Positions 43,787 to 55,780 are shown, counted from the stretch's first letter. The stretch is DNA of 64,000 nucleotides from Evernia prunastri (GCA_003184365.1 NKYR01000010.1:1-64000); one strand, 5' to 3'. Numbers and translations are program-made. Notes: generated from the letters alone by a model not told the origin.

Positions 43787-45194
43787 CTACATATCATCCC
43801 TCTCATCATCCGCCGGCATCCTGCCCAACAGTTCCTCAACCATTATTATCAGCTCGTCAATGTCGGGCCTCTCCGCAGGCTCGACCTTCAAACATCTCCG
43901 CACAACATCCTTAACCCCATCACCAATGCCCCCGTCCGCTGGCCCCTCCGCCGCTCCGTTGGTCTTCCCTTTGCCCTTCCCGTCTCTCTTGGCGCCCTCG
44001 TCTGGGAACCTCCAATCTCCACCCAAGACGCAGATACTCAGACTCCCCCCTGTCTCCTCGCTTCTTGCTTCGAAGGGGCTTTTACCTGTCAGACAGGCGT
44101 ATAACGTGCATCCCAAGCTCCAGATGTCGACCTTGGTGTCTATGACAGAGCCCGTTTTGACGTCGAAGAGTTCGGGCGCACGGTAGGGCATCGTGCTGTG
44201 CTCCGCGGCGGTGTCTTGAACTGCGAGGGCCAGCGAGCGCGATGTTATAGGGGTTGGAGCCGGGGCGAGGGAGCCAAGATCCATTAGTATTGGAGTTTTG
44301 CCATCATCGGCAATCATGATGTTGCCTGTGACGCATATCAGCAAACCACTAACCAAACCCAAATGCATAACATACCCGGTTTTATATCTCTATGCGCGTA
44401 AGCTCGTGATTCTCCTTCTCCCACACCTTCTTGAGACCTGGTAACCTCTCCATCCATCAACGGTTCCTGTTCTACGTCTTCTTGATCCCGCTCGGGCTCT
44501 TCTCTCCGCCGCCGTTGCCTGTTCTTTTTCGCGGCATCTTGATCAGCTTCAGCCGCCTCTTGCCGCACACCCTTTGCCTTCCTCTGCGACGTCACTCCTC
44601 CCGGCGCGCCTTTCACTCTGTACTGATGCATCGCCTTCAGCGCCCTTGCCACTCCCAGAAACAGTATCATCAACCTCCGCTCCGGGAATTTCGTATGATT
44701 GACCAGATTTGCGTTTATTGCGTCTTGGAGGTTCCCTCTCCGGTAGTATGGTAAGAGTATGTACACGGTCTTGGCGCCAGGATCCGATTTGTCCTTTGCA
44801 GAGACAACTGAGTGGTCGACGGAATGGATGATATTCGGATGGGGCGAGAACAGTGTATAGGCTTCCACTTCTTTCAGGGCGAGCGAGACAGACTCTTGGC
44901 CGAAGGGACAGCGAATTTTCTTCAAAGCGTAGAGTTGGGACGTTGATATATCTTGGACCAGATAAACGTAAGAGAAGCCTCCCTGTATTCTCGCATTTAG
45001 ACCATTCAATATTGGGCTGTGAAGCTGGCGGGTCTGCTTACCTCCCCTAGCAGATGTTGCATCTTGAAACTTCGGTTATTTATCTTCAGTTGCGGAGATC
45101 CGGGGAAGCAAAAGAAGCAGTTCGTAAGAGAGTAGAGCAGATCCATGATTACTTGCGACATTGCGCCGAGGTGTGTATGTTGCTGCTGCTGCAT
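43787..45194 (-). CDS. ENV7: Env7/STK16-type palmitoylated protein kinase
   Basis: Ser/Thr kinase of the NAK/STK16 group, known in yeast as a vacuole-membrane kinase that regulates fusion. Exons 45194-45042, 44982-44376 and 44325-43787 give 432 aa (421 from the second Met). The N-terminal CFFCFPG motif ahead of KINNRSFKM fits the palmitoylation site that anchors this family. Kinase motifs: the glycine loop rebuilt across the first junction (GEGGFSYVYLV), ALKKIRC (lysine), HRDIKPGNIM (catalytic loop, spliced), MDLGS (in place of DFG, as in STK16), APEL and DIWSLGCTLYACLTG. Between the helix before the loop and HRD lies an acidic/basic insert of about 65 residues, unusual in length. It converges with ADK2. 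Confidence 0.9.
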
Positions 45195-46394
45195 GGATGG
45201 GAGTGAGCGCGTCAGCTTCGACCCTCGCCGGCAAGACGGGACAATGGCTTAGGGAGGTGTGTGGTTGCAAGGCATGAGCTGAGTGGTCTCTACAAGCGGT
45301 AATATGGCCGAAGATTAGGTTGTATTTGGAGAGTGAGCCGGCATTCAGCTGTGAGGTAAATAAGTAGGTAGTAACGTACCAGCGGCCAGCCAAATAAATT
45401 TATAGATAGCCCTAGCCCTATCAGATTTATGGACATGTTTTCTTGTCTCCATTAGCTTTCGACCCCCTGCTTAGACCGTGACTTTAATTTTTAGCTGCAT
45501 AGTGAGTCGGTCCCCGCAGGGGGTCTGCACCAAAAACCCCCTGTTTCTTGTATTCTATTCTAAATATGCCAAGCCTACAGCGAAAATCGACTGCCCTAGT
45601 TAGAATACTGAAATTTATAGTAATATTCGGAAGATGGCCCAAGTTTGGCTATCGGGTCCGGGTCCGGGTCCGGATCCGAAAAGTCTTGGCATGTTTAGGA
45701 CTTTTGATCAACATGCTCCCCCCCTTTCTATCATTGATAATTCGATTTGAATGCCGTGTTTGGAGGGTCTCGGACGCTGAGAGATAGGAAATCTAGCGCC
45801 GAGACCCGTTGCCGGAAAGAGGTAACCCGTTGGTTAGGTCATTTAGATAGGGAACGTAATAGGTCTGGTGTCAACTGTCCTCGAAGGTTAGTAAGGTATA
45901 CAACGCGGGATATTGCCGTAGGGAGTTAGATTTTGTTACTAACGAATTCGCTATATAATTCTACGCGTCGTAGTATATATTTCTAAGTGGTTTTGATGAG
46001 AATTGATGGATCTGTGATTGATTCAAAAATTTGTTGACACGAAGCTCGTTTTGGATAAAAACGGGGTTTCTGGAGCAGGCGTCCTACAACAAAAGTCCGC
46101 GAAGCGATCTAGACTTTTTTGAGCTTAGTTCCAGCGCTAACTTGTTAGCCTTTGGGACTAAGGTAGGACGCCGGCGCGAAGGAGGCAAATGTTTTCTGAC
46201 GTTCGAAGAGCATTGTGCTATTGGCAAATACATGTAAAATATGTATCGTTCAAAGCTCCTTTAGATTTCGGACATGCCCATCTTGTATCTACGCTATACA
46301 GATACAGGCTTTTCCTGTGTACCAATTATTTTGAATACCCTGTTTCTCGTGAAGCCCAACCCATGCAAACCCATACCTGTATAACGTGCAGAAC
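45195..46394. other. Intergenic 1.2 kb with AT-rich, repeat-like sequence
   Basis: No supported gene. It contains a (GGGTCC)n run at 45653-45676 and AT-rich parts broken by stop codons in all frames, which suggests a degraded transposable element, but I saw no terminal repeats or protein motif to name one. Confidence 0.4.
45653..45676 (+). repeat. Short tandem repeat GGGTCC
   Basis: Three copies in a row followed by a GATCCG variant. Confidence 0.8.
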
Positions 46395-49300
46395 CTACAA
46401 CTGCAGGCGGTAAGTTGCCACCTCAAATGCTCTCAGTTCAATCGCAATCTCTCCACTGTCGATCTTGATTTCGCCCTCATCGTCCTCAAGTAAATTTGTC
46501 CGGTAGACTTTTTTGACCGCCAACGAGGTCTTGATTGTGCCTCTAGCCTTACCACCCAGACTTTCGTAGACTCTAAGAATGATGCTTCTGCCCTTGCGCT
46601 TAGCTAGCTCGCCGCGAGACACGCCCTCGTCGTCTTCGCCGCGTTTAATGGTATCTAAAATTAGCGCTGGCGAGCCGTGAAGAGTGATGCTAGAAAGCAA
46701 GGAGGATGCGGTCGTAGCGGATGGGTGGGAGTATATCTTCATTGGCGTGTTGAAATTGCGGGCTGTGCGAACTGTGCGTGAGTCGAGTGGACCTGCATGG
46801 GGGAGAATGGCGTAACGGATATGGTGGCGGCCTAGGGAGGTGTTAGTGGAAGATTTCAGACTTTGGGGATTTTTTGTGCAATGTTACCCATATCAGCGTG
46901 TGCATCTGGTGCTTTTGGCGCTCGTAGAAGAGAGAGACGCATCATGTTCCCACTTGTCGCAAAGCCGTACTTGCTGTCATTCAAGATAGAAACGCCATAA
47001 CCATGCTCTGATAGATCGGCCCATTTATGGCAGCAAACTTCGAATTTGGCCGTGTCCCAGCTGGTGTTGTAGTGAGTGGCTCGCCGAATGACTCCAAACT
47101 GCGTCTCATAGGAGGCTTCAGTATTCACAATGTCGACTGGGAATTCCACTTTTAAAAATTTCATCGTCTCTCGCCATTCAACCTCGCTAGCCATCTCGAT
47201 ATAAGAAGGCTGGTCATCGACGCTTGCTGCGAGACTTATTGTGGTTTTGATCCAGCTCTCCTCGCCGATTTTGGTCTCTGTAAGCAGGCTGACCATATGA
47301 GGACCGTCTTCAACGATACGACTTGAGCCGGACAATAATTCCTTACGGGTCTCTAGATGGTACACCTCGACATCCCATGCTTGCCAATACAAAGGCTTGT
47401 CATCGAACACGACAAGCTGATTTGCCTTACCTCCCTTGGCGACAACTTCGCGGTTCACAGAAAGGTCGATCAGGGAAGTGATACTGCCGCCTTCTACTTC
47501 TATCTTGTAGCGAGCGTTCGATAGCTGGAATACACCTTTTTTAATCTCTTTGATAGACGCTCTTGACCGGGCATCCTTTGCTGTCAATGGCTCGACGTTG
47601 ACTACCCCAGGACCGCCCTGTATGAGAGCATATGCTATGTCTTTTGATGTGGCAATCTTAGGGAGCTTGACGATCTCCGATCGCGACCATGGTAGGGTAT
47701 TGATCGCAGTCATGCCACCGTTGTCCGAGTCCTGTCTGGAAAAGCCAAGCACAGACAAAGCATCCCTCATGAGTTTTTCGCCAGTCTTGAAACCGTACTT
47801 GTACAACTCATCCGAATCCCTGTAACACATCTCGATCGCGCTGCCCGGCAGACAGTCATGAAATTGACACAAAAGTGTGTTCTCCCAGATGTCGTCAATG
47901 TCTTTCTTGGGATATTGGTAAGAGCTGTCCTTGATTGTAGCAAGTGTCGCGAGATACTCGATGTCGTGCAACATGATCTCGGTTTTCCTATTGTTCCACT
48001 TGTTGTTTGCTTGAGTGGTATAAGTACCTCTGTGCAATTCCAAGTACAGTTCACCGTACCACGTCACAAATTTAGTACCCTCCTCCGCTTTCTTCTCTAA
48101 TCTGTCGAAGAAGTCTTCTACGGAAGCGCCCATTTGGACTCGGGGCAAAAGACCTGTGGTGTCACTCAGACCTCGACACCTTCGGAGTTTTTCGAGCATC
48201 TCGAAGGTAGGACCACCTCCGCCGTCGCCTTTACCAAAGGCGAGCAGTCCAGTAGCGTCTTGATCCATTGACTTGTTTTGGGAAAGACTGCGGCTCACAT
48301 CTCCAAAGTGCGCATCGGCAGTGTAAGTTTCAGCAGGTGCCATATGACACAGTACCTGACTGCCATCAAGAGAGACCCAATTGAAGGTCGTATGTGGGAA
48401 ATTATTGATATTGTTCCAGCTTAGCTTCTGGGTGAAGAAACGACTCATACCTGCAAGCCGGCAGAGCTGTGGCAGCTGAGTGGAGTAGCCAAAGGTATCT
48501 GGTAGCCAGAACGTCCGACTACGCTCACCAAAACGGCTCTCATAGAATCTTTGACCGTACAGAAATTGTCGTACCAAGGATTCTCCGCTGGGCATGTTCG
48601 TGTCATGCTCGACCCAGCTGCCACCAATGGCCTGGAACTTCCCATCTTTGATCTTGGATTTGACTCGATCGAAGAGAGACGGATAGAGTTGCTGCAGCCA
48701 TTTGTATTGTTGTGCTTGAGAGGCCACGAATCGATGTTCGGGGTAGCGATCTATCAGATCACACTGATTTGCCCATGAACGGGCAACCTTTCTCTTTGTC
48801 TCGGCCCACGGCCAGAGCCAACAGGTATCAATATGGCAATTTCCAATGCCGTAGATCAAATATTTCTTTTCATTGTCGTATACCTTCGAAGAGTTGACAT
48901 CACCAAGATACTTTGAAGCGATCTTACGGCACTCAACGATCGATTCCTGGCTTCCATCACCTGCAACGAAAGTATCAATGACCTTATTGCAAAGTTGTAA
49001 TGCTTCATGCGACTCCCATGAGTTCTCTGGGAATTCTCGAGCGCCATCACCCATGATCCAGAAATCGTAAAATAACGCCCTGGCCTCCTGGTTCACGGCC
49101 ACAATTTCTGCTTTCCATAGCTGGAAATACTTATTTGGATCTGGCGGTTGGATGGAATCTCCGCCGGGAGCATTGCCAAACATCCCATTGCACGCCATCT
49201 CAATATAGAATGTATGGAATTTGCCGTCACGGAAATATTTGGGGAGGACCCATTCTGTTCGGTCTCCCCCAGTCAATCCCTGCAATGGCACCCCGTTTTC

Positions 49301-49760
49301 GGTCCAGATCAGCCCTTCATTACCGGCGTCCCAGTGAAGCTCGAGCTGTTCTTTTTTCTGTAGATGCGAGGGGACTCTGAGCTCTACTTTGATCCAATGA
49401 GTAGACCAGCTGGGTCCGAATGACGCCCCAACCTGAGTTTGTTTGAATTCGTGTGATGTAGCTTCTTTGAATGGAGGCCGAGCTAGATCTGGAGGCGAAT
49501 AGACGGAGAGCTTGATGAATTCTTCACCGGAGGCTTTGCCCTCGTACATCTTCCTATTCGACTTATTAACCAGGGAATCACATGAATATCAGCGACAGGC
49601 ATTTAACATACGCCCATAGATTTTGTGATGCATATTGTCCTCGATCTGTAAAGGTGCCCAGTCTACCCTTGTAAATAGAATGTATCTGCTGTCCTACGGG
49701 ACCTGCTGAGAGCTTTGGAAATGTTTTCGCCGTGTTCCTGATTGCTGTTTCGCCGCCCAT
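46395..49760 (-). CDS. AMS1: Alpha-mannosidase, glycoside hydrolase family 38 (Ams1-like)
   Basis: Vacuolar/cytosolic exo-alpha-mannosidase that trims free oligosaccharides; in yeast it reaches the vacuole by the Cvt pathway. Exons 49760-49612, 49553-46888 and 46831-46395 give 1083 aa, equal to the family size. There is no signal peptide, as expected for Cvt cargo. GH38 features: GIGNCHIDTCWLWPWAET (metal-binding His/Asp), WVEHDTNMPSGESLVRQFLYG, TFWLPDTFGYSTQLPQ containing the nucleophile Asp, and CQFHDCLPGSAIEMCY. The beta-sandwich C-terminal part contains PSYIEMASEVEWRE and the junction ADMGRHHIRYAILPHAG. Snx4 and Tvp38 genes nearby also act in endosome/vacuole traffic, but this looks like chance linkage. 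Confidence 0.96.
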
Positions 49761-50075
49761 GATGAATGTTGACGCTCGCCAAAGATGTGTAATTCCGATT
49801 ATATGTTTATAGAGGTATTGCGAGTCGAAGTGGACTGTTACTTCAACAAAGAAGGAGCTTGATGCAATATATGGATCTAAGGTAGCTCAGTAGCCGCGTT
49901 TGCGGGGTCGGGTCGATCTGTCTCCACGGAGTTCAAGTAAGTCAAAAGTATAAAGCCTCCTCCTACCATTCTTTGCACGTGGGAGACTGCATCAAGAGGC
50001 ACAGAATATTGTAGTTCAAGGAAGGTCAATAGGTAATCAGAACAAATTTATATTATGGTGTTATGTATAATTAGT
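49761..50075. promoter_or_regulatory. Upstream region of AMS1
   Basis: About 315 bp between AMS1 and the 3' end of the next gene on the same strand. No specific site was recognised. Confidence 0.35.
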
Positions 50076-51518
50076 TTAATCCTCAGGTCTGAGAAGCACA
50101 ATCTTCCTCTTCATTTGCGACCTCCATTCCTCCGTCTTTATTCTCTGTTCCTTCCCTCTATCAAATCCTACCGCAACTGCCCCATTCTGAATAGCATTCG
50201 CGAGCTTTTTCCCCACCGAATCATCTCCTTTCGTCGCTGAACTTTTTGGACTCTTCCCTGAATCCCAGTCTTGCTTGTGAGATGTCTCGTGTGCTGTCAC
50301 AGGTGTGGCTGGGCGCAGATCCCCAGCAATTGCTTTACTCTTGCAAGTGGCAGAGCCTTGCTTCATCTTTGGCTTCGTGGGTGAGTAGAAGACGTTGAGT
50401 GTGCTGTACATTTCATCAAGGCCGTTCTGCAGGTTGCCGTGCTTGGGCATGGTCAGCTCGCCCGCTCGATTGCGCTGCGACAAATTCGAACCTGCGTGTG
50501 CCTTTTCTCTCGTCTCCTGTGTGCGGGAACGAAACACCTTTTTCGCGCGGGACTTTAGAGAAGGTTTGGATTCATCGTACGAGGTATCGTCTTCTGACTC
50601 GGAGGAAGAGAATTCACTCGAAAGTTTTCTATCCTCGAGATTGCCACTCAGAACTAGTGGTGCTGGCATGAGTGGCCCATCAAAAACATCGGTAATACGA
50701 GCTGACATTTGGGAAGGCAAGCAGCTGGACTCATCGAATGGCTCCGCAACGAAATCGGGCAACACCGATGTATAGTCTCTGGCTCTCTCTTCAGCACTTA
50801 GCGTGTGTTCGGATGGCGCGAAGCTCCCGCGACTGGAGGCTATCCTGGAAGCCGGCAGGCTCGAGCTGTACTCCTCATCCGAATACTCATAATTGGGAGC
50901 CTTCCATTCGGTAAAGATTGAGTCCGCTGATGGCTGTTCCCGAGCCGCAAAGTCGAAGGCTCCTTGGGTTTGAGCATCTCGTGTCAATCGGGGCCTTAAT
51001 GGTACTTTGTCTGGTATCTTTGTGGTGCTCGACCGATTTTCCGGGGGGGATAGGAAGGTCTTGGAGGGTAATACTTCGTCTTGTGCGACGACAAATCTGG
51101 GGGTCCTTGGTCTCTCTTCGTTGAGGCTAGAGGACGTGGTGGGTGGTTTTCTTGGAGTGACCGGTGTGCCAGGCCTTTCTTCCTTAGGAATGCTGTAGGC
51201 ACTGGATCCTTTCCTTGAGGTTGGAGCGCTGTGTGGAGTGTAGGGAACAGATGTTTTTCTCGGAGTTGGAGGTAGCGCCTTGCTACAACTGGCACGGTAG
51301 TCTCTGAATCCAGGAGTCAAGGGGGAAGGTACAGCTATCTCCATACCGGAAAGAGAGGTAGAATGCTGGTAGAGCATGAGGTGAGGAGGTTTAGCTGAGG
51401 GTTTAGCAGGTGACATTGGAGAGACAGGCGAGAGAGGGGAAATTGGAGAAAAGGTAGGCATGATGAGATGAAGTTCCTTGGCAACACATGGCATGAATAC
51501 GGGGAAGATGGGATCCAC
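50076..51518 (-). CDS. Uncharacterised Ser/Pro-rich protein with conserved-looking basic tail
   Basis: Not recognised. Single exon, 480 aa from the first Met; a second Met (MPTFSPISPLSPVSP) 19 residues on may be the true start. Most of the protein is disordered: SP and TP repeats, acidic Ser clusters (SSESEDDTSYDES) and several RxxS/T-P type sites, which suggests phosphorylation control. The C-terminal 45 residues are different: VGKKLANAIQNGAVAVGFDRGKEQRIKTEEWRSQMKRK, likely helical and the part most likely to carry function. No membrane segment or catalytic motif is seen. Its neighbours give no hint of function. Confidence 0.65.
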   Translation of the reverse strand: MDPIFPVFMPCVAKELHLIMPTFSPISPLSPVSPMSPAKPSAKPPHLMLYQHSTSLSGMEIAVPSPLTPGFRDYRASCSKALPPTPRKTSVPYTPHSAPTSRKGSSAYSIPKEERPGTPVTPRKPPTTSSSLNEERPRTPRFVVAQDEVLPSKTFLSPPENRSSTTKIPDKVPLRPRLTRDAQTQGAFDFAAREQPSADSIFTEWKAPNYEYSDEEYSSSLPASRIASSRGSFAPSEHTLSAEERARDYTSVLPDFVAEPFDESSCLPSQMSARITDVFDGPLMPAPLVLSGNLEDRKLSSEFSSSESEDDTSYDESKPSLKSRAKKVFRSRTQETREKAHAGSNLSQRNRAGELTMPKHGNLQNGLDEMYSTLNVFYSPTKPKMKQGSATCKSKAIAGDLRPATPVTAHETSHKQDWDSGKSPKSSATKGDDSVGKKLANAIQNGAVAVGFDRGKEQRIKTEEWRSQMKRKIVLLRPED

Positions 51519-52530
51519 TTAAGTAGGAAGAAAAAGCCCAGATGTGAAACGTGGACCCCGACGGGTCATGGAAAACAAAGAATATGATTCAAGGCGAGAG
51601 TAGCCACGTGCTTATAAATAGAGATTGTAGCCGGCGAGCATGGCGCCGGGTGAATGAAGAAGGACAAAGAGGCCTCAAGGCTTTGTACTCATACCTCCCA
51701 AATCAGAAACAAGCAACGCTCCGTGGAAAAGGTCGCTTTCTTCTCCAGCATTGTTGCATGTTCATTCTTGAGCGCCAGGACCCCAGATTCCAAGCGGATT
51801 TGGTGCAATCCAGACTCGAACACTTGACAAAGATGCTGTTTTTATCACAATCCTCCATCTATTTGTCACTGCTAAGTAAGTGCATTCGATCCTACAACAA
51901 AGGGGAGGTCGTTTTAACAGCGGACCCTCGCAAATTCATGCCTGATAGACGAATAGATGTTGGAGTTGATATCTTCGGATCCCCATTCGAGTAGAGTAGA
52001 AAGCTGTACATGGTAGTACTAATACTCGTACATAGAACCTTACCTATCCCTTCCTAATAGTTCTTCTAGCATACAAGACCTCATACCGCGCCACAAGCTT
52101 TCGTACTACCTATCTACTCACCATGCACAGTCGTCAGTAAAGGTTGAAAGAGACTGACTTGTGAAAGTGATGATTGATTATTATTATTATTGAGTGAGTA
52201 CCTTAAGGTAGGTTAGATGGATACTTCACAGTACGTAGTACTTTGTGCATCATTACCAAAGGTATTATTGAATTTATTGTGAATTTGTGATGTTTCATGA
52301 AAGCAAGAAGCGGCTCGGGCCGAGACCCTTTGCCCTTGCTTCTATCCTTTTAAGGTAAGGTACTGATATCTTAGTCTAAAGGTGTGACACGAGTGAACCA
52401 GCCTCGGGCCGAGATCTGGCTGAACATCCGACACTTTACCTGTCAGCTTGTGACCTGACAGCAGTAATCAATCATCACCAATGTATCATGTTACTCACTG
52501 CTACTACCTTTTGCTGCTCTCAACCACGCC
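51519..52530. promoter_or_regulatory. Divergent intergenic region upstream of TVP38
   Basis: About 1 kb between divergent genes. The part near TVP38 has the 12-bp palindrome TACCTTAAGGTA (52199-52210), AAGGTAAGG (52352-52360) and two copies of CTCGGGCCGAG (52314-52324 and 52403-52413). The open frame at 51551-51994 has no recognisable motif and is probably not a gene. Confidence 0.45.
52314..52413. promoter_or_regulatory. Two CTCGGGCCGAG sites, possible Zn2Cys6 targets
   Basis: The 11-bp site occurs twice with starts 89 bp apart, 118-217 bp before the TVP38 ATG. Its core is CGG-G-CCG, an inverted pair of the CGG half-sites bound by fungal zinc-cluster regulators. Confidence 0.35.
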
Positions 52531-53819
52531 ATGACTGATTATAATTCTACCGCACGAGCTCTTGCTCTGCCACTCTCCCCTCCCAGATCACCCAGCTCAT
52601 CTCATCAAGGCGCTCAAGCGTCATGGACTCGCTCAAGTCGGTCACTTACCAGGAACAGCCAGGCTCATGGCCGACGGAGATCAAGTTTCGTGAACAGCTC
52701 TCTCAATAAGGTCGAAAAACTATGGCGCCAATCCTCCAAGATGATACACGGCATGACCCCTGCCCAGTTGGCCCTGTCTGTCATTGCTGGCCTCGTCACC
52801 ATTACCCTTGCCATATTGTTCCTCGTCTTCAGCGAAGAAATATTCACATGGCTGGTGCCAGTGGCAGAGAAATGGAAGAATCTGCGAGGAGGTTGGCTGA
52901 TTCTTTGGGCAATGACCTTTGCCACCGCCTTTCCCCCGGTAATAGGCTATTCGACCTGCTTGACGCTCGCTGGCTTTGTCTACGGCTTCCCATGGGGGTA
53001 AGGGATTACACAATCCATGCCAAGAGCAACATCGTTCTATGGGCAGCTCACAAATTGATAGGTGGCCAATCGTCGCTTCTGCCACTATAGTAGGATCTAC
53101 GTGCTCGTTCATAATCTCCCGAACGCTGCTCTCGAAATTCGTCAATCGGCTCGTAGCAAACGATAAGAGATACGAAGCGCTCTCCCTCGTCCTGAAACAT
53201 GACGGCCTGAAGCTTCTAGTGATGATCAGACTTTGCCCTCTTCCGTACAGCATCTCGAATGGTGCCATATCGACTTTTCCTACGGTGCAACCGCTTATGT
53301 TCGCCGCCGCAACTGCTGCCGCGACACCCAAGCTCCTGATAGCAGTCTTCATTGGTTCTCGGCTTGCAGTCATTGCAAAGAGTGGAGAGAAGATGGACAC
53401 GACTACCAAAGCCATCAATTGGGCGAGTATCATCTTTGGCGTCATTCTTGGTGTTCTTACTGGTTGGATCATATACAAAAGGTTGGTATCGGAAATTTTG
53501 TTGGGAGTCTTTGTCTGATGTTCGCAGGACACTCGCTCGATCGCGGCAAATTGAGGCCGAAGAAAGGTCTAAATCCCAGCATCCAGCAACACACAGTGGA
53601 GATGATTTTTCGGATAACCCGGAAGAACAAACTGCTACCCTCATTCGGGACGATCAAATAGATTTCCTAGGTCCCGATGGGGGCTCAGAGGGCTACCGAG
53701 ACGACTTTGATGATGATAATGTCTTCAGCTATGGAGATGACGAAGAGGGAGCCATCGGTCTTGACAAACAGCCGCCTCAACGTTTAATGTCCGACTCGCG
53801 CTCGAGCGCACTGCCATAA
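52531..53819 (+). CDS. TVP38: Tvp38, Golgi membrane protein (VTT/SNARE-associated family)
   Basis: Multispanning Golgi/endosome membrane protein of the DedA/VTT family, which includes lipid scramblases such as TMEM41B. Exons 52531-52997, 53062-53481 and 53528-53819 give 392 aa. The N-terminal 75 residues are Ser/Arg-rich and cytosolic. The first membrane segment is LALSVIAGLVTITLAILFLVF. The VTT domain follows, with FPPVIGYSTCLTLAGFVYGFPWGGWPIVASATIVGS (restored at the first junction) and the loop RLCPLPYSISNGAIS, the family signature region. The last segment is WASIIFGVILGVLTGWIIYK. The C-terminal 100 residues are acidic. Yeast Tvp38 is about 337 aa; the fungal form is longer at both ends. 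Confidence 0.93.
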
Positions 53820-54296
53820 TATGGATTTATGTTCTCAAACAGGACATTTGGATGGAGCATTGCATTTTGGAGCGCAGCATTTCTAAGGTAAGGTTTAAAT
53901 GTGGTGGTCGAATGGGAGAGGCATGCTTGGAAAGCAATATAGATGGTGTACATGGATAGACGTCTTTGAAATCGCGTATTGCCTTCAACAGTCGATATAC
54001 TCAAGGGTGTCAGTTAAGCAATAAGCCAGTATCACTGTGGCAGCAACGAGTAGGTAGCCAAGCCTGATGCACCTACCGGCTTTAAACCTTCCCGCAATCC
54101 TCCTCCGCCAAAAGTGACAACCCATGCCAACTTCTCCACCAATTCTCCATGCTGGCGCTACCTGTGAATTACTAGCAGACTCGAAGAAGCATTCACCTCT
54201 GCTAAACTTCCTTTCCCTGCAAGAAAACCGGGTTCCTTTGTCCCGTTCGGGCCGCACCACCACAGAGCTTCGCTTTCTTCCACTCCCATAGTCCAA
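53820..54296. other. Intergenic between TVP38 and SNX4
   Basis: About 480 bp. It contains AAGGTAAGG at 53885-53893. The rest should be the TVP38 3' UTR and the SNX4 promoter. Confidence 0.4.
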
Positions 54297-55780
54297 ATGG
54301 ACAACGATTTCGACAGCGTGTCGTGGCAGAATGATCCAGACAGTGACAATTCGAGGCCCAATACGGCAGGGACTAGTCAACCTAACGAGACTACATATGG
54401 GGGAAAATCGAGCGGTAAAAGAAAAGCAAGCCATAACTCAGTACAGGCAGGCGCAGACGCAGACGCTGTGGACCTTGCAGGCGTAGGCGATGGGAGGCTG
54501 GATTGTATTGTGGATACACCTCTGAAAGAGAATGATGGCACGAAAGACGCCTATGTCTCATATCTAGTCACCACAAATGTACGTTTCTGGCGCATCAAAT
54601 ATATTACCGCCCACCGACTTACGAACCGATCAAGTATCAGCTAACAAGCCTATCATAGACCGATTTCCCCTCCTTCCAAAAATCTACCGTCAAAGTGCGC
54701 CGCCGTTTCACTGATTTCGTCTTCCTTTACAAGGTACTCTGCCGAGAATATCCCCAATGCGCCGTCCCTCCTCTCCCAGACAAGCACAAAATGGAATACG
54801 TCCGCGGCGACCGCTTTGGGCCTGATTTTACCCATCGAAGAGCTCATTCCCTACATCGCTTCCTGAAACGACTTGCCTTGCACCCGACTCTCCGCCGTGG
54901 CGCCCTCCTCCTCATCTTCCTCGAATCCTCAGACTGGAATTCAACTATGCGCACTCACCCCAAACGTAGTATTAGCGTATCTGAATCAGGCACTTCGGTG
55001 TTTGACAACTTCGCAGACACGTTTGTGAATTCCTTTTCTAAGGTTCACAAGCCGGATAAACGCTTCATCGAAGTGCGGGAGAAAGCGGACAAGCTCGACG
55101 AAGATCTCGGACACGTCTCTCGGATCATAGCACGTCTGGCTCGCAGAGAAGGAGATCTAGAAGCTGATTACTCAGACCTGAGCATCCAATTCATGAAACT
55201 CGGAGCTCTGGAATTAGGTGTAGAAGGCCCAGTGCATGCATTTGCCCAGGGTGTGGAAGAAACGGCAAAGGGGATAACGACGCTGAAGGAACATACGGAC
55301 CAAAACTATCTAGGCAGTTTGCGGGACATGGAAGCCTACACCTCATCACTGAAATCCTTACTGAAATCTCGAGAGCAGAAGCAACTCGATTACGAAGGCT
55401 TGACCGAGTACCTCACCAAAGCATCCTATGACCGCGACACTCTTGCTTCATCTGGCCATCTATCCCAGGGTCCGACCGGCTTCATACGCTCGAAGATTGA
55501 AGACGTGAGGGGCGTGGATCACGAGGCAAGCAAGAGGGACCGGGTGCGGAAACTGGAGATGCAGATTGAAAAGCTCGTGCGTGAGGTGGAAGACGCGCGG
55601 AGGACGACGGAGGCGTTCGACGGGGAGGTGGTGAGGGAGGTGGGGGATTTCGAGCGCATCAAGGCGGGCGAGTTTAAGGATTGTTTGGGAGCGTTGGCGG
55701 ATAAGCACGTCGAGTTCTATTCCGGGGTGGTGGAGACTTGGGAGAGGTATATCAGGGAAATGGGGGCGGAAGGAGAGTGA
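54297..55780 (+). CDS. SNX4: Sorting nexin Snx4/Atg24
   Basis: PX-BAR protein that recycles cargo from endosomes to the Golgi and acts in selective autophagy. Exons 54297-54578 and 54659-55780 give 467 aa. The PX domain is at about 62-175: LDCIVDTPLKENDGTKDAYVSYLVTT, then after the junction DFPSFQKSTVKVRRRFTDFVFLYKVL and PPLPDKHKM, and RRAHSLHRFLKRLALHPTLRR, including the basic residues that bind PI3P. The C-terminal BAR region (about 205-465) is a long helical coiled coil beginning FVNSFSKVHKPDKRFIEVREKADKLDEDLG. The acidic, Asp/Asn-rich N-terminus (about 60 residues) is typical of fungal Snx4. Snx41 is the main alternative, but the length and single PX plus BAR layout favour Snx4. Confidence 0.92.

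Noticed and set aside
45747..45929. Short Arg-rich ORF in the 45-46 kb interval as a transposase fragment
   Set aside because: No catalytic motif or terminal repeats could be identified, so I left it as unspecified repeat-like DNA.
51551..51994. 147-codon plus-strand ORF upstream of TVP38
   Set aside because: Composition is not gene-like, and the start lies within the promoter of the divergent gene. No conserved pattern is visible.
52720..53532. 270-codon minus-strand ORF over TVP38
   Set aside because: It runs across the exons and introns of TVP38 on the other strand and shows no family motif.
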